Shown piece by piece: positions 26,881-35,383 of a stretch of DNA of 64,000 nucleotides. Position 1 is the first letter of the stretch. Every line of letters starts with the position of its first letter. The stretch spans positions 1-64,000 of the forward strand of contig CAVVXS010000001.1 of assembly GCA_963752225.1 (NCBI GenBank), written 5' to 3'. This DNA is from JBBROS01 sp963752225. GTDB taxonomy: Bacteria > Pseudomonadota > Alphaproteobacteria > Acetobacterales > Acetobacteraceae. Below the pieces are notes generated by a model. That model ran no database searches. It saw only the letters and a list, made by a program, of their open reading frames with translations, and had not been told where the DNA came from. Position numbers and translations under genes: made by a program.

Positions 26881-28236
26881 ATGCCGACGCTGACGCTCCA
26901 TAACAGCATGACGAGGCGGCGCGAGGTGTTCGTGCCGCTCGACCCGAACCACGTGCGCCTCTATGTCTGCGGGCCGACGGTGTACGACCTCGCGCATGTC
27001 GGCAACGGGCGCACCATCACGTCGTTCGACGTGCTGGCGCGGCTGCTGCGGCATCTGTTCCCGCGCGTGACCTACGTGCGCAACATCACCGACGTGGACG
27101 ACAAGATCAACGCGCGGGCGGCCGCGTCTGGCGAGTCGATCGCCGCTGTGACGGCGCGGACCGGGGCGCAGTTCGCGGCCGACATGGCGGCGCTCGGCAA
27201 CCTGCCGCCCGACGAGGAGCCGCGGGCGACGGCGCATATCGCCGAGATGCTGACGTTGATCGGGCGGCTGATCGAGGGCGGGCACGCTTACGCCGCCGAA
27301 GGCCACGTGCTGTTTGCGGTCGGCAGTTTCGCGAGCTACGGCGCGTTGTCGGGACGGTCGCCGGACGAGCTGCTGGCCGGCGCCCGGGTGGAGGTCGCGC
27401 CATACAAGCGGCATCCCGGCGATTTCGTGCTGTGGAAGCCGTCGCCGCCGGAGTTGCCGGGCTGGGACAGCCCGTGGGGGCGGGGCCGGCCGGGATGGCA
27501 CATCGAGTGCAGCGCGATGGCGTGGCGCTACCTCGGCGAGACGTTCGACATCCATGGCGGCGGTGGCGACCTGATCTTTCCGCATCACGAGAACGAGCGG
27601 GCGCAGAGCCTGTGCGCGCTGCCGGGCAGCGGCTTCGCGCGGGTGTGGCTGCATGCGGGGATGCTGCTGAGCGAAGGCGAGAAGATGTCGAAGTCGCTCG
27701 GCAACTTCACGACGATCAAGGATGCGCTGGCGCGGGCGCCGGGGGAGGCGGTGCGGTCGGCGATGCTGCAGGCGCAATACCGATCGACGCTGGAGTTCGG
27801 GACGGCGGCGCTGGGCGAGGCGCGGGGGGAACTGGACCGGTTCTACCGGGCGCTGCAGCGGACGCCGGGCGGCGAGGGGCCGCCGCCGGCGGCGGTGGTC
27901 GACGCGTTGTGCGACGACCTCAACACGCCCGAGGCGTTTGCGGCGATGCACGGGCTGGCGGACCGGGCCATGCGTGGCGACGCGGAAGCGGCCGCCGGGC
28001 TGAAGGCAGCGGGCGCGCTGTTGGGCCTGCTGCAACAATCGCCGGAGGCCTGGTTCCAGGGCGGCGTCGATGCGGCGGTGGTGGAAGCGGCGATCGCCGA
28101 GCGGCTGGCCGCACGACGCGCCCGCGATTTTGCCCGGGCCGATGCGATCCGCGCCGAGTGGCTGGCGCGGGGGATTGCCTTCGAAGACAAGCCGGACGGG
28201 ACGACGTTGTGGCGGCGGGTGTCCGAACCGGCATGA
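26881..28236 (+). CDS. cysS: cysteinyl-tRNA synthetase
   Basis: The protein has 451 residues. The first zinc ligand and HIGH region are VCGPTVYDLAHVGNGRT, other ligands are in HIECSAM and PHHENE, and the KMSKS motif is EKMSKSLGN. It charges tRNA-Cys in the cytoplasm. The C-terminal anticodon-binding helical region (about 310-450) is intact. The ATG at 26881 is the only sensible start. A TrmJ-like methyltransferase gene follows 24 bases later, suggesting cotranscription. Confidence 0.97.
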   Translation: MPTLTLHNSMTRRREVFVPLDPNHVRLYVCGPTVYDLAHVGNGRTITSFDVLARLLRHLFPRVTYVRNITDVDDKINARAAASGESIAAVTARTGAQFAADMAALGNLPPDEEPRATAHIAEMLTLIGRLIEGGHAYAAEGHVLFAVGSFASYGALSGRSPDELLAGARVEVAPYKRHPGDFVLWKPSPPELPGWDSPWGRGRPGWHIECSAMAWRYLGETFDIHGGGGDLIFPHHENERAQSLCALPGSGFARVWLHAGMLLSEGEKMSKSLGNFTTIKDALARAPGEAVRSAMLQAQYRSTLEFGTAALGEARGELDRFYRALQRTPGGEGPPPAAVVDALCDDLNTPEAFAAMHGLADRAMRGDAEAAAGLKAAGALLGLLQQSPEAWFQGGVDAAVVEAAIAERLAARRARDFARADAIRAEWLARGIAFEDKPDGTTLWRRVSEPA

Positions 28237-28260
28237 CGGCCCTGCGGTGACGGGCCTGTT

Positions 28261-29067
28261 GTGACGGGGCGGGAGGGGGGCGCCGAGCTAACGCCGATCG
28301 AGCCGAGCCCGGCGGTGATCCTGGTGCGGCCGCAGTTGGCGGACAATATCGGCGCGGTGGCCCGCTGCATGGCCAATGGCGGGCTGTTCCACCTGCGCCT
28401 GGTAGCGCCCCGCGACGGCTGGCCGCAGGAGCGGGCGTGGCGTCTGGCGTCGGGCGCCGACCGGATCCTCGACGCGGCGACGGTGCACGACACGGTGGCC
28501 GACGCGGTGCGTGATCTGCAGCGCGTGTATGCGACCTGTCCGCGGCCGCGGCATGTGGTGATCCCGGTGATGACGGCGCGCGCGGCGGCGGGTGACGTCC
28601 GGGCGGCCGAGGCGCGCGGGTTGCGCACGGGAATCCTGTTCGGACCGGAGCGGGCCGGGCTCGATGCGGAGGACCTGGCGCAGGCGGACACGCTGGTGCG
28701 CTACCCGCTGAACCCGGCATTCGACTCGCTGAACCTGGCGCAGGCGGTGATGGTGATGGCCTACGAGTGGTGGACGGCAGCCGAGACGACGCCGCCGGCG
28801 CGGCTCGCGACGCATGGCACGCGGGTCGCGACCAAGGGCGAGTTGGATCAGTTCCTGACCCATCTGGTGGATCAGCTCGACGCCTGCGGGTTCCTGCGCA
28901 ACGCGCCGAAGCGGCCCGGCATGGTGCGGAACATCCGGCACCTGTTTCAGCGCGGCGAAGTGACGGAGCAGGAGTTGCGCACCTTGCACGGCGTGGTGGC
29001 CGGGCTGGCGCTCGGCCGGCGGCGGTTGGGCCGGTTCGAGGACGAACTGCCTAGCCCTGATCTGTGA
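28261..29067 (+). CDS. TrmJ-like SPOUT RNA 2'-O-methyltransferase
   Basis: The protein has 268 residues. The SPOUT (TrmH/TrmJ) knot is evident from ILVRPQLADNIGAVARCMAN, GILFGPERAGLDAEDL and YPLNPAFDSLNLAQAVMVMA. TrmJ methylates the ribose of nucleotide 32 in tRNA; that specificity is by homology. It begins with GTG at 28261. The C-terminal region carries the TrmJ-type helical extension (TLHGVVAGLALGRRRLGRF). Confidence 0.9.
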   Translation: MTGREGGAELTPIEPSPAVILVRPQLADNIGAVARCMANGGLFHLRLVAPRDGWPQERAWRLASGADRILDAATVHDTVADAVRDLQRVYATCPRPRHVVIPVMTARAAAGDVRAAEARGLRTGILFGPERAGLDAEDLAQADTLVRYPLNPAFDSLNLAQAVMVMAYEWWTAAETTPPARLATHGTRVATKGELDQFLTHLVDQLDACGFLRNAPKRPGMVRNIRHLFQRGEVTEQELRTLHGVVAGLALGRRRLGRFEDELPSPDL

Positions 29068-29263
29068 GCTGGGCGGCGAGGCGGCGGGCCATCAGCCAGC
29101 CGATGATGGCGGAGGCGGGGCCGCCGATGCAGACCAGGATCAGGCCGAGCGGCTGGCCGTTGACGGCGAGGTCCATGCCGACGCCGAGCATCAGGCCGCC
29201 GATGAGCCCGCCGGTGGTGCCGGCCGCAATGCCGAGCCAAAGAATTTCGCCGCGTGTGATCAT
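29051..29263 (-). CDS. small two-span membrane protein
   Basis: The protein has 70 residues with hydrophobic stretches near residues 8-30 and 38-58 and glycine-rich helices (GTTGGLIGGLMLG, GPASAIIGW). No family is recognised. The 3' end overlaps the TrmJ-like gene by 17 bases on the other strand. There is no clear Shine-Dalgarno. Confidence 0.5.
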   Translation of the reverse strand: MITRGEILWLGIAAGTTGGLIGGLMLGVGMDLAVNGQPLGLILVCIGGPASAIIGWLMARRLAAQLTDQG

Positions 29264-29466
29264 GCCGGGAACGTAGCTGCCGCTTGGTGTTTGACAAGCG
29301 CGGGCGGCACTTGTAGCACCCGCTCACTGCCGGGAACGTGGACGGGCTTTCGGGGCCTGCGCCCGCCATTGCCTATTCGGGGCAAGGCCTACCGGTGCAA
29401 CAAGCCATGACGAGCTCACTATGCATCAAGCAGGGGGCCGCAGGCACATAGAATGAGGTGCCGCGC

Positions 29467-30084
29467 ATGACCAAGCGCGTTGAAAGCAAGTACAAGATCA
29501 ACCGCCGTCTCGGCGTCAATCTTTGGGGCCGGGCGAAGTCGCCGATCAACAAGCGTGAGTATGGTCCGGGCCAGCACGGGCAGCGCCGCAAGCAGAAGCC
29601 AACCGATTTCGGCATCCAGCTGATGGCCAAGCAGAAGCTCAAGGGCTATTACGGCAACATTAGCGAGAAGCAGTTCCGTAAGTATTACGACGAGGCCGTT
29701 CGTCGTAAGGGCGACACGTCGGAGAACTTGGTCGAGCTGCTGGAGCGCCGGCTGGATGCGGTGATCTACCGCATGAAGTTCGCCATCACCCCGTTCGCAG
29801 CCCGGCAGTTCGTCAACCACGGCCATGTCATGGTCAACGGCAAGCGGGTGAACATCCCGAGCTACCTCGTCAAGGACAATGACGAGATCGAGGTGCGGGA
29901 GAAGTCCAAGCAGCTTGCCGTCGTGTTGGACGCGACGCAGAGCGGCGAGCGGGACGTGCCGGACTACCTCGACGTCGATCATCGGGCGATGAAGGGCCGG
30001 TTCGGCCGGGCGCCGAAGCTCAACGACGTGCCGTATCCGGTGACGATGGAGCCGAACCTGGTGGTCGAGTTCTACTCGCGGTAA
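29467..30084 (+). CDS. rpsD: 30S ribosomal protein S4
   Basis: The protein has 205 residues starting TKRVESKYKINRRLGVNLWG and continuing with LERRLDAVIYRMKFA and QFVNHGHVMVNGKRVNIPSY, the S4 RNA-binding core. The start at ATG 29467 has GAGG eight bases upstream; the GTG at 29458 would add three residues. It binds 16S rRNA early in small-subunit assembly. It is separate from the alpha-operon genes here, as in many alphaproteobacteria. Two palindromic repeats follow it. Confidence 0.97.
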   Translation: MTKRVESKYKINRRLGVNLWGRAKSPINKREYGPGQHGQRRKQKPTDFGIQLMAKQKLKGYYGNISEKQFRKYYDEAVRRKGDTSENLVELLERRLDAVIYRMKFAITPFAARQFVNHGHVMVNGKRVNIPSYLVKDNDEIEVREKSKQLAVVLDATQSGERDVPDYLDVDHRAMKGRFGRAPKLNDVPYPVTMEPNLVVEFYSR

Positions 30085-30104
30085 CGGCCCATGTGACTTG
30101 AGAT

Positions 30105-30135
30105 TGACGTCATGCCCGGGCTTGACCCGGGCATC
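30105..30135 (+). repeat. REP-type palindromic element, copy 1
   Basis: TGACGTCATGCCCGGG is followed by CTTGACCCGGGCATC, forming a stem with arms ATGCCCGGG and CCCGGGCAT. It matches the copy at 46552-46583 in 26 of 32 bases. It belongs to a palindromic family common in alphaproteobacteria. A role as terminator for rpsD is possible. Confidence 0.8.
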
Positions 30136-30175
30136 TTTCGCCCGTGTGGCCCTTAGGCCGCCCCGCTCGCGACAG

Positions 30176-30203
30176 ATGGCCGGATCAAGTCCGGCCATGA
30201 CGT
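30176..30203 (-). repeat. REP-type palindromic element, copy 2 (inverted relative to copy 1)
   Basis: ATGGCCGGATCAAG followed by TCCGGCCATGACGT, arms ATGGCCGGA and TCCGGCCAT. It is in the opposite orientation to copy 1, so the two form a pair (BIME-like) between rpsD and prfC. Confidence 0.8.
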
Positions 30204-30233
30204 AGGAGGGGGTGGCTGGAGCGAGAAAGCGTC

Positions 30234-31769
30234 ATGACCCCCAAGGAAGAGATCGCCCGGCGGCGGACGTTTGCGATCATCTCGCATCCGGATGCCGGCA
30301 AGACCACGCTGACGGAGCGGCTGTTGCGGGCCGGTGGCGCCATCCAGCTTGCCGGCAACGTGCGGGCGAAGGGCGAGCGGCGGCGGACGCGGTCGGATTG
30401 GATGGGGATCGAGCGCGATCGCGGCATCTCGGTCGTAACCTCGGTGATGACGTTCGAGTACGGCGGCTGCGTGTTCAACCTGCTCGATACGCCGGGGCAT
30501 GAGGACTTCTCCGAGGACACGTATCGGACGCTGACGGCGGTGGACAGCGCGGTCATGGTGATCGACGCCGCCAAGGGCATCGAGGCGCGGACGCGCAAGC
30601 TGTTCGAGATCTGCCGGCTGCGCGATATCCCGATCCTGACCTTCATCAACAAGATGGACCGGGAAGCGCGCGATCCGTTCGAGATCGTCGACGAGGTGGC
30701 GAGCACGCTGGCGCTGGACACGGCGCCGGTGACGTGGCCGGTCGGGCGTGCGGCGACGTTTGCCGGCACGTATGACGTCCGTACCCGCGACCTGCATTTG
30801 ACCGACCCGCTGGAGCAGAGCGATCCGCGCATGATCCAGCTCGGTGAGGATCTTGAGCTGGTGCAGGCGGCGTTGCCGGAATTCGACCGTGACGCGTTCG
30901 ACCAGGGCACGCTGACGCCGGTGTTCTTCGGGTCGGCAATCAAGGAGATCGGGGTTCGCGACCTGCTCGACAGCCTGGTCGCGTTCGGGCCGTCGCCGCG
31001 GTCGCAACCGGCCGACACGCGGGTCGTGGTGGCGACAGAGGACAAGCTGACGGCGTTGGTGTTCAAGATTCAGGCGAACATGGACCCGAACCACCGGGAC
31101 CGGATCGCCTTTGCGCGGGTGTGTTCGGGGCGATTGGAGCGCGGCATGCGGCTGCGCCAGGTCAGGACCGGCAAGACCATCCCGCTGCATGCGCCGCAGT
31201 TCTTCTTTGCGCGCGACCGGCAGATCGCCGAGGAGGCGTTTGCCGGCGACGTGGTGGGAATCCCGAACCACGGGACGCTCCGGATCGGCGACACGCTGAC
31301 GGAGGACGAGGACGTGAACTTCGTGGGCGTGCCGTATTTCGCGCCCGAGCTGCTGCGCCGGGTTCGGCTGGACGACGCGATGAAGGCCAAAAAGCTGCGG
31401 CAGGCGCTGCAGGAGTTGGCCGAAGAGGGGGTCGTGCAGCTGTTCCGGCCGCAGGACGGCAGCCAGCCGATCGTGGGCGTGGTCGGCACCTTGCAGCTCG
31501 ACGTGCTGATTGCCCGGTTGATGGGCGAGTACGGGGTGAAGATCGGGTTCGAGCCGGTGCCTTATTCACTGGCGCGTTGGGTGACCGGGGACCGGGCATT
31601 GCTGGACCGGTTCATCGGCGAGAACCGCACGGGCATGGCGGACGACGTGGACGGCGACCCCGTGTTCCTGGCGAGCAGCGCCTTCATGATGCGCCGGGCG
31701 GCGGAGCAGAATGAGGGGCTGACGTTCCGCGACATCAAGGATGTGCGGGCGGAGGCGGTCAGCGCCTGA
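30234..31769 (+). CDS. prfC: peptide chain release factor 3
   Basis: The protein has 511 residues. The GTPase motifs are SHPDAGKTTLTE, DTPGHEDFSEDTYR and NKMDRE, and the rest has RF3-type text (FFARDRQIAEEAFAGDVVGI). RF3 recycles RF1 and RF2 after peptide release. The ATG at 30234 lies 31 bases after the second REP copy. The length and the lack of EF-G domain IV support RF3. Confidence 0.95.
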   Translation: MTPKEEIARRRTFAIISHPDAGKTTLTERLLRAGGAIQLAGNVRAKGERRRTRSDWMGIERDRGISVVTSVMTFEYGGCVFNLLDTPGHEDFSEDTYRTLTAVDSAVMVIDAAKGIEARTRKLFEICRLRDIPILTFINKMDREARDPFEIVDEVASTLALDTAPVTWPVGRAATFAGTYDVRTRDLHLTDPLEQSDPRMIQLGEDLELVQAALPEFDRDAFDQGTLTPVFFGSAIKEIGVRDLLDSLVAFGPSPRSQPADTRVVVATEDKLTALVFKIQANMDPNHRDRIAFARVCSGRLERGMRLRQVRTGKTIPLHAPQFFFARDRQIAEEAFAGDVVGIPNHGTLRIGDTLTEDEDVNFVGVPYFAPELLRRVRLDDAMKAKKLRQALQELAEEGVVQLFRPQDGSQPIVGVVGTLQLDVLIARLMGEYGVKIGFEPVPYSLARWVTGDRALLDRFIGENRTGMADDVDGDPVFLASSAFMMRRAAEQNEGLTFRDIKDVRAEAVSA

Positions 31770-31834
31770 GGCCATTGTCTGGCGCCGCACCTCGACCGAG
31801 GATCGCTTCACGATCCTGCCCCAGCAAAGCCGCT

Positions 31835-32110
31835 TTAACGCTCGTAGTGGTAGCGGCAGCCGGCAATGACGACCCGCTGGTCCGAGCTTGCCGAGCCCTT
31901 GATCAGGTAGACGAGGCGGTGGTCACCGGTGATACGCCGCGACCACCAGCCTTGCAGGTCGCCTTTCAACGGCTCAGGCTTGCCGAGGCCCTTAAACAGG
32001 TTGCGGCGGCAATCTTCGATGAGGGTGTTCAAGCGCTGCAGCACATCGCGGTCGTTCTCCACCCAGTGCTGATAATCGGCCCAGCCTTTCGGGGTGAACT
32101 GAACGATCAC
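31835..32110 (-). CDS. yoeB: YoeB/Txe-type endoribonuclease toxin
   Basis: The protein has 91 residues. It contains the RelE-fold text of the YoeB family: FTPKGWADYQHWVENDRDVL, NTLIEDCRRNLFKGLGKPE, LKGDLQGWWSRRI and DHRLVYLI, ending in CRYHYER with the catalytic histidine region. YoeB cleaves mRNA at the ribosome when the antitoxin is degraded. The GTG start at 32110 overlaps the antitoxin stop by four bases. Confidence 0.9.
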   Translation of the reverse strand: MIVQFTPKGWADYQHWVENDRDVLQRLNTLIEDCRRNLFKGLGKPEPLKGDLQGWWSRRITGDHRLVYLIKGSASSDQRVVIAGCRYHYER

Positions 32111-32385
32111 GCCGGGTCGGCAGGCACCTCCTCGGTGACCAGGGTCCGCTCGACTGTCTCGGCCGCATCGGCAGAGCGGATCGAATCCAGCAGCCATTCC
32201 GCGTTGGCCGGGCTGCGCAGCAGGTGGACCGTTTCTTGCCAGCCGGCGAACTCCTCCTCGGAGAGCAGCACGACGTTGCCCTTGCCGCCTTGCCGAGTGA
32301 TGAGGATCGGCGCGTGGCTGTCGACCGCCTCATCCATGTAGCGGGCGAGGTTTTGGCGCAGGTCGGTGTAGGATACTTGGCTCAT
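32107..32385 (-). CDS. yefM: YefM-type antitoxin
   Basis: The protein has 92 residues starting SQVSYTDLRQNLARYMDEAV, followed by APILITRQGGKGNVVLLSEE, the Phd/YefM fold. The C-terminal half (HLLRSPANAEWLLDSIRSAD) is the toxin-binding tail. It is the first gene of the pair and represses its own promoter in the known systems. It lies 58 bases beyond the stop of the glutamate dehydrogenase gene on the same strand. Confidence 0.92.
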   Translation of the reverse strand: MSQVSYTDLRQNLARYMDEAVDSHAPILITRQGGKGNVVLLSEEEFAGWQETVHLLRSPANAEWLLDSIRSADAAETVERTLVTEEVPADPA

Positions 32386-32443
32386 GTCGATCTCCCGAGT
32401 ACAGCAACATGTACGTAGAGGGCGGGCTTTGCAAGCGGAAGCG

Positions 32444-33700
32444 TCACGGAAACAGGCCGCGGGTGGCCTTCGCGTCCCGCACGCGTTCGACGCCGATGGC
32501 CATGGCCGCGGTGCGCTCGCTGACCTCGTCGCGGGCGACGCGGGCGAACACGCGGTCGAAGGCCTTGTCCAACACGTGGCGCAGCTTGGTGTTGACCTCG
32601 TCTTCCTCCCAGAAGAATTGCTGCAGGTCCTGCACCCATTCGAAATAGCTGACGATGACGCCGCCAGCGTTGCAGAGGATGTCGGGGATGACGGTGATGT
32701 CGCGGCGGCGTTCGAGGACGCGGTCGGCGTCGGGGGTGGTGGGGCCGTTGGCGCCCTCGGCGAGGATGCGGCATTGCAGCTTCTCGGCCGTCGCGCCGTC
32801 GATCACCCGCTCCATCGCCGCGGGCACCAGGATGTCGCAGCGTTGGGTCAGCAGGGAGGCGGGGTCGGCGGCGAGCTCGTTGCTGAAGCCGGCGAGGGCG
32901 CGGTGCTCGGCGGCCCAGGCAACCAGGGCCGGCACGTCGAGGCCGCGGGCGTCGTAGTAGCAGGCGCTGTGGTCGCTGACGCCGATGACCTTGATGCCGC
33001 GCTCGGCCAACTCGGTGGCGGCAACCGAGCCGACATTGCCGAAACCCTGGACGATGGCGGTGGCGCCGAGCGGGGTGAGCCCGGCCTTCTCGGCGGCGCG
33101 CATGGCGCAGTGCACGACGCCGCGGCCGGTGGCCTCGCGCCGGCCGACCGTGCCGCCGGAGGCGACCGGCTTGCCGGTGACGATTTCGGTGACGGTCTTG
33201 CCCTGATACATGGAGTAGGTGTCCATGAACCAGGCCATGACCTGCTCATTGGTGCCCATGTCGGGCGCCATGACGTCGATCTGCGGACCGACGAAGGGGA
33301 TCATCTCCTGCATGTAGCGGCGGGACAGCGCTTCGAGCTCGTGCGGGCTGAGTGCAGCCGGGTCGACGGTGACGCCGCCCTTGGCGCCACCGTAAGGCAG
33401 TCCGGCCAAGGCGCATTTCCAGCTCATCCAGATCGCGAGCGCGGCGACCTCGCCCATGTCGACACTGAGGGAAAAGCGGGTGCCGCCCTTGGTCGGGCCG
33501 AGCGAAAGGTGGTGCTGCACGCGGTAGCCCTGGAACACCGCGGTGCGGCCGCTGTCGAGATGGATCGGGCAGGACACCGTCATGGCCCGCTTCGGGTAGA
33601 GCAGGCGGTCGCGCTCGTCCTCGGGCAAGCCGATGTAGTCGGCAATGGTGTGGAACTGGCTTTGCGCCATCGCGAACACCGGGCCGCCGTAGATGGTCAT
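32444..33700 (-). CDS. glutamate dehydrogenase
   Basis: The protein has 418 residues. The Glu/Leu/Phe/Val dehydrogenase signature is LAGLPYGGAKGGVTVDP, with the catalytic lysine, preceded by LGPTKGGTRFS. The Rossmann domain has IVQGFGNVGSVAATELAERG. It interconverts glutamate and 2-oxoglutarate plus ammonium. The ATG at 33700 has GGGAG eight bases upstream, better than the GTG at 33709. NAD or NADP preference is not assigned. Confidence 0.93.
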   Translation of the reverse strand: MTIYGGPVFAMAQSQFHTIADYIGLPEDERDRLLYPKRAMTVSCPIHLDSGRTAVFQGYRVQHHLSLGPTKGGTRFSLSVDMGEVAALAIWMSWKCALAGLPYGGAKGGVTVDPAALSPHELEALSRRYMQEMIPFVGPQIDVMAPDMGTNEQVMAWFMDTYSMYQGKTVTEIVTGKPVASGGTVGRREATGRGVVHCAMRAAEKAGLTPLGATAIVQGFGNVGSVAATELAERGIKVIGVSDHSACYYDARGLDVPALVAWAAEHRALAGFSNELAADPASLLTQRCDILVPAAMERVIDGATAEKLQCRILAEGANGPTTPDADRVLERRRDITVIPDILCNAGGVIVSYFEWVQDLQQFFWEEDEVNTKLRHVLDKAFDRVFARVARDEVSERTAAMAIGVERVRDAKATRGLFP

Positions 33701-33801
33701 GTCGTCCACTCCCGTTTTTGGTCAGCGTAGCGGCTTCCTTGCGGGAGCGCAGCATCGGCGCCACCTGTGCTATGCCGCGCTGCAGCAATCCCGAGGTGCC
33801 G

Positions 33802-34821
33802 ATGGCCCAGATCGAAGCGACCCTGATTCCCGGCGATGGCGTCGGCCCCGAGATCACCGGGGCGGTCGTGCGCGTGCTCGATGCGTTGGGCCAGCCCTTC
33901 GCATGGGACGTGCAGCAAGGCGGGTTGGCGGCGATCGCCGCGGTGGGCGACCCGTTGCCGCCGGCGCTGCTGGACAGCATCCGGCGGACCAAGCTTGCGT
34001 TGAAGGGGCCGCTGACAACGCCGGTGGGCGGCGGGTTCCGGTCGGTGAATGTGCGTCTGCGGGAGGAGTTCCAGCTTTACGCGAACGTCCGCCCCAACCG
34101 GACCATGATCCCCGGCGGGCGCTACGACGACATCGACCTGGTTGTGGTGCGGGAGAACCTCGAGGGACTCTACGTCGGGTTCGAGCATTACATACCGGTC
34201 GGTGACGATCCGCATGGCGTTGCCTTGTCGTCGGGCGTCAACACGCGGGAGGGGTCGCGGCGGATTGCCCGCTATGCCTTCGAGTATGCGGCGCGCAACG
34301 GGCGCAAGAAGGTGACGGTGGTGCACAAGGCGAACGTGCTGAAGGCGCTGACCGGCATCTTCCTTGAGACCGCGTACGACGTGGCCAAGGATTACGAGGG
34401 GCGGGTGGCGGTGGATGACCGGATCGTCGACGCCTGCGCGATGCAGTTGGTGCTGAACCCCTGGCAGTTCGACGTGATCGTCACGACCAACCTGTTCGGC
34501 GACATTCTGTCCGACCTGGTGGCGGGCCTGGTCGGTGGGCTCGGGACGGCGCCGGGCGCCAATATCGGGGCGCATGCGGCGATCTTCGAGGCGGTGCACG
34601 GCTCGGCACCCGACATCGCCGGACAAGGAGTGGCGAACCCGCTCGCGGTGCTGATGGCGTGCGGGCTGATGCTCGACCATTGTGGGCGGCAGGACCTGGC
34701 GAGCCGGCTGCGCGGCGGCATCGACCAGGCGCTGCTGACCGCGGGGGTGCGCACGCGCGACCTGGGCGGCAGTGCCGGGACGGATGCGTTCGCCGATGCG
34801 GTCATTGCCGCGATCGGTTGA
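33802..34821 (+). CDS. NAD-dependent isocitrate dehydrogenase-type enzyme
   Basis: The protein has 339 residues of the isocitrate/isopropylmalate dehydrogenase family. LKGPLTTPVGGGFRSVNVRL carries the serine type typical of isocitrate enzymes, followed by YANVRPNRTM. Other blocks are VVRENLEGLYVGFEH, KANVLKALTGIF and TTNLFGDILSDL (divalent-metal aspartates). The size fits the IDH3-like NAD class. It could also act on homoisocitrate or isopropylmalate, so I leave the symbol empty. A MOSC gene begins directly after its stop. Confidence 0.88.
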   Translation: MAQIEATLIPGDGVGPEITGAVVRVLDALGQPFAWDVQQGGLAAIAAVGDPLPPALLDSIRRTKLALKGPLTTPVGGGFRSVNVRLREEFQLYANVRPNRTMIPGGRYDDIDLVVVRENLEGLYVGFEHYIPVGDDPHGVALSSGVNTREGSRRIARYAFEYAARNGRKKVTVVHKANVLKALTGIFLETAYDVAKDYEGRVAVDDRIVDACAMQLVLNPWQFDVIVTTNLFGDILSDLVAGLVGGLGTAPGANIGAHAAIFEAVHGSAPDIAGQGVANPLAVLMACGLMLDHCGRQDLASRLRGGIDQALLTAGVRTRDLGGSAGTDAFADAVIAAIG

Positions 34822-35319
34822 ATGGATCCGGCGTCGACCATTGCCCGGCTGCTGCGGGCGCCGATGCGGGCGGGCCGGGTCGACTGGATCGGCTTGCGGG
34901 TTGCCCGGCGCGGGGCCATCGAGGCGGTGGAGGCGGCGCAGCTCGACCCGGAGCAGGGCGTGGTCGGCGACCGGTATGCGGGCCGCACCGGCAACCGCCA
35001 GGTCACGCTGATGCAGGCCGAGCATTTCGTGGCGATCGGCGCATTTCTGGGGCGGCCGGCGGTCATGCCGGGGCAGCTGCGGCGCAATCTGGTCGTGTCG
35101 GGGCTCAACCTGCTGGCCGTGCGCGACCGCCACGTGCGGGTCGGTGACGCCATGCTCGAGGTGACGGGGCAGTGCCATCCGTGCTCGCGCATGGAGGAGG
35201 AGTTGGGGCCCGGCGGATACAATGCGGTGCGGGGGCATGGCGGGCTGACGGCGCGGGTCGTGTCGGGCGGCACGGTGCGGCTCGGGGATGCGGTGACGCG
35301 GCTCGAGGGTCAGCCATGA
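34822..35319 (+). CDS. MOSC domain-containing protein
   Basis: The protein has 165 residues with the MOSC core: GVVGDRYAGRTGNRQVTLMQ, a RNLVVSGLNLL strand and the conserved cysteine in GQCHPCSRMEEEL. MOSC domains bind sulfurated molybdenum cofactor or handle sulfur transfer. The ATG follows the preceding stop with no gap, indicating coupling to the dehydrogenase gene. The specific partner is unknown. Confidence 0.85.
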   Translation: MDPASTIARLLRAPMRAGRVDWIGLRVARRGAIEAVEAAQLDPEQGVVGDRYAGRTGNRQVTLMQAEHFVAIGAFLGRPAVMPGQLRRNLVVSGLNLLAVRDRHVRVGDAMLEVTGQCHPCSRMEEELGPGGYNAVRGHGGLTARVVSGGTVRLGDAVTRLEGQP

Positions 35320-35383
35320 CGGGGACCGGCTACCTCCGACTTACCATACCCGGTAGCGCGCGCTGCCTCATGACGGATGCACC

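Noticed and set aside
26752..28038. 428-codon minus-strand frame opposite cysS
   Set aside because: Arg- and Gln-rich shadow of cysS, which has complete synthetase motifs.
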